DNA of 7,771 bases from an uncultured Lachnospiraceae bacterium (GCA_902780985.1 CACZHN010000006.1:24736-32506), one strand, 5' to 3'. Shown: positions 1-5,767, counted from the stretch's first letter. A program made the numbers and translations. Notes: generated from the sequence alone by a model not told the origin.

Positions 1-127
1 TCGCGCTTATCATTTCAGTTGTCATCAGGTCGCAGCCCATCTCTTTGCAGAGAAGGCGGAAAGGAAGATCCGTGACTCCCGCCATAGGGCCAAGTGCGAT
101 CCTGTTTTCAAAATCAATATTCTTCAT
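1..127 (-). CDS. dusB: tRNA-dihydrouridine synthase, N-terminal fragment (DusB-like)
   Basis: Only the first 42 codons are present; the gene runs off the left edge. Dus enzymes are FMN/NADPH-dependent and reduce specific uridines in tRNA to dihydrouridine. The visible part is the start of the TIM barrel. It contains GPMAGVTD at residues 13-20, matching the family's FMN-binding 'APMAGVTD' loop, followed by LPFRLLCKEMG (21-31) and TEMISA (37-42), matching the 'TEMVSA' segment. Residue 13 is Gly where Ala is usual. The ATG at 125-127 lies 7 nt after the coaX stop. No good Shine-Dalgarno is visible there, so translation is probably coupled to coaX. A coaX-dus pairing is familiar in Firmicutes. 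The DusB subtype is inferred from neighbourhood and motif style, since the catalytic Cys is outside the window. Confidence 0.85.
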   Translation of the reverse strand, partial: MKNIDFENRIALGPMAGVTDLPFRLLCKEMGCDLMTTEMISA

Positions 128-134
128 ATTTATT

Positions 135-899
135 CTACTGCTTATCGTAGATTATCCTTAATCCGTGAAGTGTAAGTTCAGGATCGTAGATATCGATGGC
201 ATCCGTAGCTTCGGAAATGAGCTTTCCGAGTCCGCCTGTAGCGACTACCTTGATGTCATCAAGTCCCGACTCTTCCTTCATCTTACGGATTACATATTCC
301 GTCTGTCCGATGTATCCGTAATAGATACCGGCCTGCATGCTGGATACTGTATCCTTTCCGAGGATTGTATCCACCTTCTTAATCTCAACTTCAGGAAGTT
401 TTGCTGTTCCGTGCCAGAGTGCGTTTGCCGCAAGTCTGATTCCCGGAGAAGTAACTCCCGCTGAAAATGTTCCGTCACCCAGAACAAGGTCGTGAGTTGT
501 AGCTGTACCGAAGTCTACTACGATTACCGGTCCGCCGTACATTTCATATGCTGCTACCGCATCCACAAGTCTGTCGGCACCCAGTTCCTTCGGATTCGGG
601 ATGGCAAGTCTGATACCTGTCTTGATCCCCGGAGCCACTATTACAGGGTTAACTTCAAAGTACTTGATGATGCTGCTTGTAAGTGAATGCATAACATCAG
701 GTACAACCGATGCGATGATAACCGCATCTATATCCTTGATGGAATAACCGTTGAGCATAAGCCACTCACCGAAGAATACACCGAATTCATCTGAGGTTCT
801 GGAGGTCTTGGTTATCATTCTGAATGTCTTAACCAGTTCTTTACCGTCAAAAAGTCCGATGGTAAAATTTGTGTTTCCTACGTCTATAGCAAAAAGCAT
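135..899 (-). CDS. coaX: Type III pantothenate kinase (CoaX)
   Basis: This 254-residue protein matches the family's usual length of about 255. CoaX phosphorylates pantothenate with ATP, the first step of coenzyme A synthesis, in the cytoplasm. Type III enzymes belong to the ASKHA kinase fold and are not inhibited by CoA. Visible motifs are DVGNT (6-10, phosphate loop), ELGADR (105-110, with D109 as the expected catalytic base), DFGTATT (129-135, adenosine/phosphate motif), SPGI (151-154) and the C-terminal ATGGLG (220-225) and LTLHGL (242-247). The His after GTATT is Phe in many homologues, a mild variation. The start follows the upstream stop by 3 nt, and a GGAGGA Shine-Dalgarno sits inside the end of that gene, so the two are tightly coupled. 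The gene is the fourth of the dapA-led operon. Confidence 0.96.
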   Translation of the reverse strand: MLFAIDVGNTNFTIGLFDGKELVKTFRMITKTSRTSDEFGVFFGEWLMLNGYSIKDIDAVIIASVVPDVMHSLTSSIIKYFEVNPVIVAPGIKTGIRLAIPNPKELGADRLVDAVAAYEMYGGPVIVVDFGTATTHDLVLGDGTFSAGVTSPGIRLAANALWHGTAKLPEVEIKKVDTILGKDTVSSMQAGIYYGYIGQTEYVIRKMKEESGLDDIKVVATGGLGKLISEATDAIDIYDPELTLHGLRIIYDKQ

Positions 900-902
900 T
901 TC

Positions 903-1232
903 TTAATCCTCCGAGTCGCCAAAGAATAATTCATAATACTGCTCTAACTGTTCAAACAGTTCTCTCTTCTCTATCTGAAGTCTCTTAACCTTAAGTCCGC
1001 ATCCTATCTCATCATAGAGGAAGTCATCGTCGTTGGACTGAGTCAGGATATCAAGGTTGCCTTCCCTGTCGAAGTAGAACATGATCACTCCGCCGATCTC
1101 CTCGGTGAAGAGAACACATGCAACCTTAAGTTCGTCCCTGATCCTCGGCGGAAGGTTTTCGAACTTCGGATTCAGATAAAATTTCTCCGTGTACTTTGAG
1201 GCACTGCAGAGAATTTCTTCGTTTTCGTACAT
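903..1232 (-). CDS. Small acidic conserved protein, DUF6145-like
   Basis: This is a 109-residue soluble protein with no signal peptide or membrane segment. It resembles the DUF6145 family, which I recall from Lachnospiraceae genomes at this kind of locus; no function is known to me. Visible features are an N-terminal YENEEILCSAS stretch, a tyrosine-rich KFYLNPKFENLP segment (17-28), a central hydrophobic strand VACVLFTEEIGGVIMFYF (37-54), the acidic patch QSNDDDFLYDEIG (65-77), and a C-terminal charged amphipathic helix (about 82-105) suited to protein contacts. No catalytic motif is apparent. The ATG has a TAGGAG Shine-Dalgarno 6 nt upstream. The gene lies 79 nt after dapB, beyond a structured repeat, and 3 nt before coaX. 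The reading frame is supported by codon-sized spacing and ribosome site; the family name comes from memory of the pattern and is less certain. Confidence 0.82.
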   Translation of the reverse strand: MYENEEILCSASKYTEKFYLNPKFENLPPRIRDELKVACVLFTEEIGGVIMFYFDREGNLDILTQSNDDDFLYDEIGCGLKVKRLQIEKRELFEQLEQYYELFFGDSED

Positions 1233-1261
1233 AATAATCTCCTATTACTGAGCCGCATGGT

Positions 1262-1342
1262 TGTCATTCCTTGCTTCTGCGAAGCTCACGGCCACGGGAC
1301 CCTCCCTCGTGTTACTCGGGCAATCCCGTGGACTGAATGACA
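1262..1342 (-). repeat. Nested inverted repeat / three-way-junction element across the dapB stop
   Basis: Read on the minus strand, the element starts with TGTCATTC (1342-1335) and ends with GAATGACA (1269-1262), a perfect 8-bp outer stem. Inside are CCACGGGA (1331-1324) and TCCCGTGG (1299-1292), a second perfect 8-bp stem with a 24-nt loop. On the 3' side lies a 5-bp hairpin, GCTTC-GCA-GAAGC (1285-1273). Together they can fold as a three-way junction of about 81 nt. The element covers the last codons and stop of dapB and most of the gap to the next gene. No U-tract follows, so it is not a standard terminator. The termini resemble the widespread intergenic palindromic repeats starting TGTCATTCTGAGC. 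Membership of such a family is inference. Confidence 0.7.
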
Positions 1343-2085
1343 TCCTGCATATCGTACATACCCGGCTTCTTTCCTGCGAGGAATTTAGCGGCGCTGACTG
1401 CGCCTACGCCGAAGATTCTTCTTGAATAAGCTATATGTCTTATCTCGATAACTTCGTCCTGTCCTGCGAAGATTACGTCATGGGTTCCCGGAATGGAACC
1501 TGCTCTTACTGCGGAGATTCCCAGTTCCTTCTTGTCGCGGGCCTGCATTCTGTCGGAACGGTTATATACATATTCGAACTGTCCGTCAGCTGCTTCGTTG
1601 ATGGCATCGGCAAGTGCAAGAGCTGTTCCCGAAGGTGCATCCAGCTTGTTGTGATGATGCTGCTCAACTATTTCCACATCAAAGCCTGCAGGTACGAATA
1701 CCTTTGTTGCAGACTTAAGAAGGTTCATGATCGTATTTACTCCGAGGCTCATATTTGCTGACTTAAGGATAGCTGTTTCAGTTGAAACCTCTCTTACTCT
1801 GTCTAACTGTTCTGTGCTGAGTCCTGTGGAGCAGAGCACTACAGGGATTTTCTTTTCGGATGCATAATCCAGGAGAGCATCTACTGCGGAAGCATTTGAG
1901 AAGTCAATGATGACATCTGCTTCTACGTCGCAGCTCTTAATATCCGAAAATACGGGAAAATCGCATTTATTATCATTATATACATCAACACCTGCTACGA
2001 TTTCGGCATCGTTATCCGCAGCTACTACTTCTGCGATAACCTTGCCCATTCTTCCGCAGGCTCCGTGCATTATTATCTTTGTCAT
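1312..2085 (-). CDS. dapB: 4-hydroxy-tetrahydrodipicolinate reductase (DapB)
   Basis: This 257-residue cytoplasmic enzyme reduces hydroxy-tetrahydrodipicolinate, the DapA product, to tetrahydrodipicolinate with NAD(P)H, on the way to diaminopimelate and lysine. The N-terminal Rossmann fold carries GACGRMG (8-14). DFSNASA (61-67) and CSTGLS (85-90) are the usual cofactor-side loops. The C-terminal domain has the family signature E141-QHHHNK-LDAPSGT, with H143, H144 and K147 matching E. coli H159, H160 and K163, and SGT (152-154) binding substrate carboxylates. The ATG is preceded by TAAGGAG, which overlaps the dapA stop codon (12-nt gap), so dapA and dapB are translationally linked. The protein extends about 8 residues (QSTGLPE) beyond the usual '...MYDMxDVI' end. 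This tail is encoded within the palindromic repeat at 1262-1342. Confidence 0.97.
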   Translation of the reverse strand: MTKIIMHGACGRMGKVIAEVVAADNDAEIVAGVDVYNDNKCDFPVFSDIKSCDVEADVIIDFSNASAVDALLDYASEKKIPVVLCSTGLSTEQLDRVREVSTETAILKSANMSLGVNTIMNLLKSATKVFVPAGFDVEIVEQHHHNKLDAPSGTALALADAINEAADGQFEYVYNRSDRMQARDKKELGISAVRAGSIPGTHDVIFAGQDEVIEIRHIAYSRRIFGVGAVSAAKFLAGKKPGMYDMQDVIQSTGLPE

Positions 2086-2097
2086 ATGTTTCGCTCC

Positions 2098-2985
2098 TTA
2101 GAACTGAATTCCGTACTCACGCATAGCCTTCTCAAGTCTTGCTGTATTTTCAGGCTCCATCTCTGTAAGAGGAAGTCTTACCTTGCCGTTGCAGAATCCC
2201 ATAAGCTCTGTAGCCTTCTTTACAGGGATAGGATTAACTTCACAGAAGAGTGCCTTGCAGAGGTCGATAGCCTTGAGCTGAAGCTCTCTTGCTCTCTCTA
2301 CATTTCCGTCAAGGAATGACTGGCAGAGCTCGTGTGTATCCTCAGGGATGATGTTAGCTGTTACAGAGATAACTCCGCATCCGCCAAGAGCCATAAGAGG
2401 AACGATCTGATCATCATTTCCCGAATAGATATCCAGGCATCCGTTTGCAAGATGTGCAAGCTCGGCAACCTGTGAGATATTTCCGGAAGCTTCCTTGATA
2501 CCAACGATGTTCTCTACTGTCTGTCCGAGCTTTACAGCTGTTGCAGGCTGAATGTTGCATCCTGTTCTGCTTGGTACGTTATACATGATGATAGGTGTAT
2601 CTACGCTTTCAGCAACCTTTGTGAAATGCTGGATGAGACCACCCTGTGTACACTTGTTGTAATACGGTGTAACCATGAGCATACCGTCAACGCCGCACTT
2701 CTCAGCTTCCTGGCTGAGGTAAACAGCTGATGCTGTATCGTTTGAACCTGTACCTGCGATAACAGGGATTCTTCCGTTTGCCTGCTCTGCTACTACTGCG
2801 ATGCACTCAAGATGCTCTTCCATAGTAAGCGTTGCAGCCTCACCTGTTGTACCGCAAACAATGATTGCATCTGTATGATGCTCTACATGAAAATCAACCA
2901 GCTTTCTGAGTCCTTCGTAATCTACGCTGAGGTCCTCGTTAAAAGGTGTGATAAGTGCTACTCCTGATCCTTTGAAAATTGCCAT
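2098..2985 (-). CDS. dapA: 4-hydroxy-tetrahydrodipicolinate synthase (DapA)
   Basis: This 295-residue class I aldolase-type TIM barrel condenses pyruvate with aspartate semialdehyde, the committed step of diaminopimelate/lysine synthesis. Residues matching E. coli DapA are GTTGEAATL (45-53; T46 and T47), TPYYN (106-110; Y109), YNVPSRTG (135-142; Y135 and R140), the Schiff-base lysine in GIKEASGN (K164), and GVISVTAN (204-211). In the allosteric lysine pocket, A51, H58, N82 and Y108 are kept, but E. coli S48, H53 and E84 are A50, M55 and S86, so lysine sensitivity of the enzyme is uncertain. The start is well supported by TAGGAGG 8 nt before the ATG. It is the first gene of the operon, controlled by the lysine riboswitch upstream. 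Confidence 0.98.
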   Translation of the reverse strand: MAIFKGSGVALITPFNEDLSVDYEGLRKLVDFHVEHHTDAIIVCGTTGEAATLTMEEHLECIAVVAEQANGRIPVIAGTGSNDTASAVYLSQEAEKCGVDGMLMVTPYYNKCTQGGLIQHFTKVAESVDTPIIMYNVPSRTGCNIQPATAVKLGQTVENIVGIKEASGNISQVAELAHLANGCLDIYSGNDDQIVPLMALGGCGVISVTANIIPEDTHELCQSFLDGNVERARELQLKAIDLCKALFCEVNPIPVKKATELMGFCNGKVRLPLTEMEPENTARLEKAMREYGIQF

Positions 2986-3014
2986 TTTTCATTCCTCCTA
3001 TTGATAAAACGTTA

Positions 3015-3027
3015 CTACCGGTCTTTA
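3015..3027 (-). repeat. Second copy of a terminator arm in the dapA leader
   Basis: On the minus strand AAAGACCGG-T-AG (3026-3015) repeats AAAGACCGG-A-AG, the 5' arm of the riboswitch terminator (3092-3081), with one mismatch in 12. The copy lies after the terminator and 15-20 nt before the dapA Shine-Dalgarno. It is complementary to the terminator's 3' arm (3076-3068), so in read-through mRNA that arm could pair with either copy. Whether this is used or is a duplication relic is not known. Confidence 0.6.
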
Positions 3028-3060
3028 ATCATTATCATTGATCTTGGCTCAACCAACACA

Positions 3061-3092
3061 TAAAACAAAAGACCGGAAAACTTCCGGTCTTT
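3061..3092 (-). terminator. Intrinsic terminator of the lysine riboswitch expression platform
   Basis: A perfect 11-bp inverted repeat, AAAGACCGGAA (3092-3082) and TTCCGGTCTTT (3078-3068), encloses a 3-nt loop and is followed on the minus strand by TTGTTTTA. The T-tract is on the minus-strand side only, which sets the direction. It lies about 55 nt after the aptamer and 60 nt before the dapA ribosome binding site. It is therefore expected to stop dapA transcription when lysine is bound. It would also catch read-through from the sigma/anti-sigma genes upstream. Confidence 0.9.
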
Positions 3093-3145
3093 GAATAAGC
3101 TACACTGCTCTAATAATCACAATCTATGATATGTGTGCTGATATT

Positions 3146-3356
3146 CTATAAACCGTAGCTCTCCACTAATGTGATGATGCTACCTCTTGTGAATATAGCC
3201 CATCACTGTAAGTGACAGTTCTGCAGATCTTATCTGCAGACCCAGCACCGAATATGCTGAATATCCGGAACTTCGGCGGTTCATCCTTTCTCATATCTTC
3301 ATCTGAGTCAGTCTCATCGGATACGGTACTTATAATCACCGCGCCTCTACATATAG
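3146..3356 (-). ncRNA. Lysine riboswitch (L box) aptamer upstream of dapA
   Basis: The minus strand carries the conserved L-box landmarks in order. These are GTAGAGGCGC (3350-3341), AAGTA (3331-3327), GAGAAAGGATGAACCGCCG running into CGCCGAAG (3292-3271), a CCGGATAT/ATATTCGG hairpin (3268-3248), CTGTCACT (3218-3211) and GGAGAGCTAC (3164-3155). P1 forms from GTAG with CTAC plus CTATA with TATAG. A perfect 9-bp hairpin TCTGCAGAT/ATCTGCAGA sits at 3240-3220. A long arm pairs GTGATG (3206-3201) with CATCAC (3176-3171), closed below by CACT/AGTG. L boxes bind free lysine and in Firmicutes usually cause premature termination. The terminator just downstream and the dapA-dapB context fit this. A possible competing pairing is AGCTAC (3160-3155) with GTAGCT (3103-3098), but an antiterminator that clearly invades the terminator was not resolved by eye. 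Confidence 0.95.
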
Positions 3357-3359
3357 CGT

Positions 3360-3388
3360 ATATTAGCACTACAAATAACTTATGTCAA
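3360..3388 (-). promoter_or_regulatory. Sigma-A promoter for the riboswitch/dapA operon
   Basis: On the minus strand there is a perfect -35 TTGACA (3388-3383), a 17-nt spacer and TAATAT as -10 (3365-3360), with TG one base before it (extended -10). The expected start is near 3352-3354, exactly where the P1 helix of the riboswitch begins. The -35 is 20 nt past the stop codon of the anti-sigma gene. Confidence 0.85.
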
Positions 3389-3408
3389 TTTGTTTTTTTC
3401 TTCGGAAT

Positions 3409-4383
3409 TTACTCCAGTCCGGTCTTGTCGATCAGCCGGTCAAGAAGGCGCAGACTCTTGCCGCAGTCCTTGATATTCTGTCCGAAAAACTCCGACGCCA
3501 TAGCCGCATCGATAGTCATTACTTCATCATGTCCTTCTACGGAATATTCATATCTTACCCAGTCCAGATTGCCGGTCATGGCGATCAGGATATAGGCTAT
3601 GGACTCCATATCGCTTTCCTTAAGCGTTCTGTCCTTCTCCGTATAATCCGGAAGTCTGAGGATCCATCCGTAAGGCTCTTCGGCTGTCATCAGTTCGTTT
3701 CTGTAGTCTCCCAGACGTCCCTGCATATTCAGGGCTCTTGCTGTCTCTCCGTTAGCAGGCATTTCTCCCACATAGTCGTGTCTTGTCTCATATACTTCCG
3801 ATGCAAGAAGGGAAATAGCCTCTCCGTCTTCCCAGACGACTCTGCCATCCAGTACCACCTGATGTATATCGTTCTCTGCCTCGAACGTCTCAATATAGAA
3901 TCCGCCTTTATGGATAAAGTTTTTACGAACGGCCTTGGTGGATATCGTAACCACTCCGTCTTCTTCCGTAATTATCGTATCCGACACCGCATGTGCAGGG
4001 TCTACCGGATAACCTTCTACAGAAAGACGTTTTCCGTCTACTGTAACTTTACAATCCAGCCAGTTGTCGTAGCGCGGTTCTCCCACAACAAAGAATCTGA
4101 TGAATACTATTACTGCCAAAGTAAGTATCGCAGCCGACAGACTGAAGATCACCACCTTTACATTTCTCTTTTTATTCTTCTTGAGAAAATCGATTTCCTT
4201 CTTGTCGCTGTCATCAGGTACATACTGTTTTTCGATCCCGTCTCTCATGCCTTCAAGGATCTGTCTGCACTTCTCACAGCTTTCCACATGTTCTTCTATC
4301 GCGGCATTTGTAACATCGTTTGTTAATCCGTCTACATATGACGGAAGCAGATCCTGTATGATCTCGCATGGTATATTATTCAT
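3409..4383 (-). CDS. Anti-sigma factor: zf-HC2 (ZAS) domain, one membrane helix, DUF4825-like C-terminal domain
   Basis: This 324-residue membrane protein is expected to hold the partner ECF sigma factor inactive at the membrane. The N-terminal zinc-binding anti-sigma domain (about 1-50) has C6 and the H32-x3-C36-x2-C39 motif, with the typical opening CEIIQDLLPSYVDGL. A charged linker rich in K/D/E (51-74) leads to one hydrophobic helix at about 75-100. This gives a cytoplasmic N terminus and an outside domain of about 220 residues. Part of that domain (about 197-280, with YETRHDYVGEMPANG and EEPYGWILRL) resembles DUF4825, often found in Clostridial anti-sigma proteins; this match is from memory. 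No protease site or ligand can be named. The ATG overlaps the sigma gene end by 8 nt (ATGAATAA), and GGAG lies just upstream, so synthesis of the pair is coupled. Confidence 0.88.
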   Translation of the reverse strand: MNNIPCEIIQDLLPSYVDGLTNDVTNAAIEEHVESCEKCRQILEGMRDGIEKQYVPDDSDKKEIDFLKKNKKRNVKVVIFSLSAAILTLAVIVFIRFFVVGEPRYDNWLDCKVTVDGKRLSVEGYPVDPAHAVSDTIITEEDGVVTISTKAVRKNFIHKGGFYIETFEAENDIHQVVLDGRVVWEDGEAISLLASEVYETRHDYVGEMPANGETARALNMQGRLGDYRNELMTAEEPYGWILRLPDYTEKDRTLKESDMESIAYILIAMTGNLDWVRYEYSVEGHDEVMTIDAAMASEFFGQNIKDCGKSLRLLDRLIDKTGLE

Positions 4384-4855
4384 TATTCTCCACTTCCTTT
4401 CTTAATTTTTCCTTACCTCTATAGAACGTAACTCTTGCCCAGTTTTCCGTCTTTCCGTGAATCTCTCCTATCTCCCTGAAAGACAGACCTCCGAAAACTC
4501 TGAGGTAAATGACTTCCCTGTAAGGTTCTTCCACGTTATGGAGCTTCCTGAAAAGCTCCGTTTTTTCCGTTGACCGGATCACATCCTTTTCGGCTGAATC
4601 TACGGGAATGGCCATATCCTCAATATCTTCATGCTTCGGATGTTTTCTGAGATAGGTAAGGATAACATTCTTTGCGATTGCGCAAAGCCATGTTGAAATC
4701 TTGCAGCTTTCATCATATCTGTCGCTGGACTTTATAGCCTGATAGAACGTTTCCTGTGTCAGTTCTTCAGCCAGGTCGCTGTCCTGCACCTTCGACAGTA
4801 TGAATCTGAAAACCGTCTGAGCATACTTCTGATATATCTCATCCATCGACTGCAA
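4376..4855 (-). CDS. ECF (extracytoplasmic function) RNA polymerase sigma factor
   Basis: This 159-residue group 4 sigma-70 factor has only regions 2 and 4. Region 2 covers about 6-73, with DLAEELTQETFYQA (27-40, core-RNAP contact) and STWLCAIAKNVILTYLRK (54-71, -10 recognition/melting). Region 4 covers about 103-153, with EEPYREVIYLRVFGGLSFREIG (109-130) and the second HTH helix near 135-147 for -35 contact. It directs RNA polymerase to a stress regulon that cannot be named here. The chosen start is TTG at 4855-4853: it sits 7 nt after a full AAGGAGGTGA Shine-Dalgarno, whereas the ATG at codon 4 would be 16 nt away. Its 3' end overlaps the anti-sigma gene by 8 nt, the classic arrangement for a sigma with its own inhibitor. 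Confidence 0.95.
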   Translation of the reverse strand: MQSMDEIYQKYAQTVFRFILSKVQDSDLAEELTQETFYQAIKSSDRYDESCKISTWLCAIAKNVILTYLRKHPKHEDIEDMAIPVDSAEKDVIRSTEKTELFRKLHNVEEPYREVIYLRVFGGLSFREIGEIHGKTENWARVTFYRGKEKLRKEVENNE

Positions 4856-4859
4856 GTTC

Positions 4860-4869
4860 TCACCTCCTT
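4860..4869 (-). promoter_or_regulatory. Full-length Shine-Dalgarno deciding a TTG start for the sigma gene
   Basis: AAGGAGGTGA on the minus strand is fully complementary to the usual 3' end of 16S rRNA. It lies 4 nt (7 nt from the GGAGG core) before TTG at 4855. The next ATG, three codons on, is too far for normal spacing. A strong site with a weak start codon may balance sigma synthesis. Confidence 0.85.
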
Positions 4870-4878
4870 CTTGTCTGT

Positions 4879-4907
4879 TCTATAAAGTTAATGCAAGAAA
4901 GTGTCGA
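4879..4907 (-). promoter_or_regulatory. Putative sigma-A promoter for the sigma/anti-sigma operon
   Basis: On the minus strand TCGACA (4907-4902; 5/6 match to TTGACA) is followed by 17 nt and TATAGA (4884-4879; 4/6 match to TATAAT). The start would be near 4872, leaving a 5' leader of about 17 nt that holds the Shine-Dalgarno. A TGTAACG sequence just upstream (4916-4910) resembles ECF -35 elements, so autoregulation is possible, but no matching CGTC/CGTA -10 was found at 16-17 nt. Confidence 0.5.
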
Positions 4908-4939
4908 TTCGTTACAAATTTTCTAAAAAAAATTTTTTA

Positions 4940-5767
4940 TTATCTTCTCTGCCTTAAAACCTCGTACATTACGACCGCCGCGGAGACTCCCGCATTAAGG
5001 GATTCCACCTGTCCCTCCATAGGGATCCTCAGCAGTCTGTCGGCTTTTTCGGCCACCGCATCACTGAGTCCTCTGCCTTCATTTCCTATGAGAAATGCAG
5101 CGGCCCCCGTGAAGTCTTCATCGTAAAACTCTTTTCCGTTCAAATGCGTTCCGAACACCACTATGCCGGCCGCTTTGAGCTTCTCTATATCCGCAGGAAG
5201 ATCATCACTGATACATACCTTCATCCTGTATACTGAACCCATGGTGGATCTTACGGTCTTCGGGCCGTACACATCTACGGAATCGCTGCTTACGAGAATT
5301 CCCGTAACTCCCGCTCCTTCGGCGGTCCTGATAATGGTACCCATATTCCCCGGATCCTGCAGACGGTCAAGGATAAGTATGAAAGGCTTTTTCTCACCTG
5401 CCTCCGTAAGCTCTGTTATATCGTGAGTCTCCGTACTCACCACCGCAAGAACTCCCTGAGGCGAATCCGTATCGGAAAGCTTCTTCATAACAGTCTGAGT
5501 CACCTTATAACAACTGTCGCTTTCACCCGCTGCTTCCAAAAGGCGTCTCACCGCTGCTTCGTTGGCTCCGTCGGAGGCCTGAAGCTTTTCGTAAAAGGAT
5601 TCTTCCACAAAGATTTCCTTCAGCCTGTCAGCCGGGATTTCGGATGCAAGTCTGAGGCCCTCCACTATAAAGCTTCCCTGATCTCTTCTTTTTGAAGCAC
5701 TCTTTACCAGCTTTACCGTATCTTTAATCTTTTCGTTATTTACCGATGTTATCTCTTTCATTATCAT
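4940..5767 (-). CDS. TrmH/SpoU-family RNA 2'-O-ribose methyltransferase
   Basis: This 275-residue SPOUT-class enzyme transfers methyl from S-adenosylmethionine to a ribose 2'-OH in rRNA or tRNA; the exact target cannot be read from sequence. The N-terminal substrate-binding domain spans about 4-115, with the typical VKLVKSASKRRDQGSFIVEG (18-37). The catalytic trefoil-knot domain shows motif 1 LILDRLQDPGNMGTIIRTAE (131-150; N141 and R147), motif 2 around VYGPKTVRSTMGSVYR (166-181) and motif 3 FLIGNEGRGLS (225-235) with IPMEGQVESLNAGVSAAV (248-265). This resembles B. subtilis YsgA-type proteins. The ATG is 2 nt after the dnaE stop with no evident Shine-Dalgarno, so it is likely translated by coupling. 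An ATG two codons later is an alternative start. Confidence 0.93.
   Translation of the reverse strand: MIMKEITSVNNEKIKDTVKLVKSASKRRDQGSFIVEGLRLASEIPADRLKEIFVEESFYEKLQASDGANEAAVRRLLEAAGESDSCYKVTQTVMKKLSDTDSPQGVLAVVSTETHDITELTEAGEKKPFILILDRLQDPGNMGTIIRTAEGAGVTGILVSSDSVDVYGPKTVRSTMGSVYRMKVCISDDLPADIEKLKAAGIVVFGTHLNGKEFYDEDFTGAAAFLIGNEGRGLSDAVAEKADRLLRIPMEGQVESLNAGVSAAVVMYEVLRQRR

Noticed and set aside
1292..1331. Intrinsic terminator after dapB
   Set aside because: The stem is strong, but no T-tract follows on either strand.
3027..3060. Possible internal promoter with GATAAT as -10 between the terminator and dapA
   Set aside because: No -35 hexamer of reasonable quality lies 16-18 nt upstream; the only TTG-containing candidates are poorly spaced.
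3000..3110. T-box riboswitch in the dapA leader
   Set aside because: The terminator with a competing repeat suggested it, but the T-box core (UGGNACCGCG) is absent and the upstream RNA matches the lysine L box instead.
3166..3369. 67-codon open frame on the minus strand between dapA and the anti-sigma gene
   Set aside because: It lies entirely within the promoter and lysine riboswitch, has no good ribosome site, and its sequence is explained by conserved RNA landmarks.
3382..4326. 314-codon open frame on the plus strand
   Set aside because: It is antisense to the anti-sigma gene, which has a clear ZAS motif, membrane helix and coupled start. The plus-strand product is rich in Cys/His/Phe without a recognisable domain.
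4924..4939. A/T palindrome (eight A then six T) after the methyltransferase gene, as a possible terminator
   Set aside because: It has no G/C in the stem, so the hairpin would be weak. It may slow transcription or act as an UP-like element for the sigma promoter, but there is not enough to call it.
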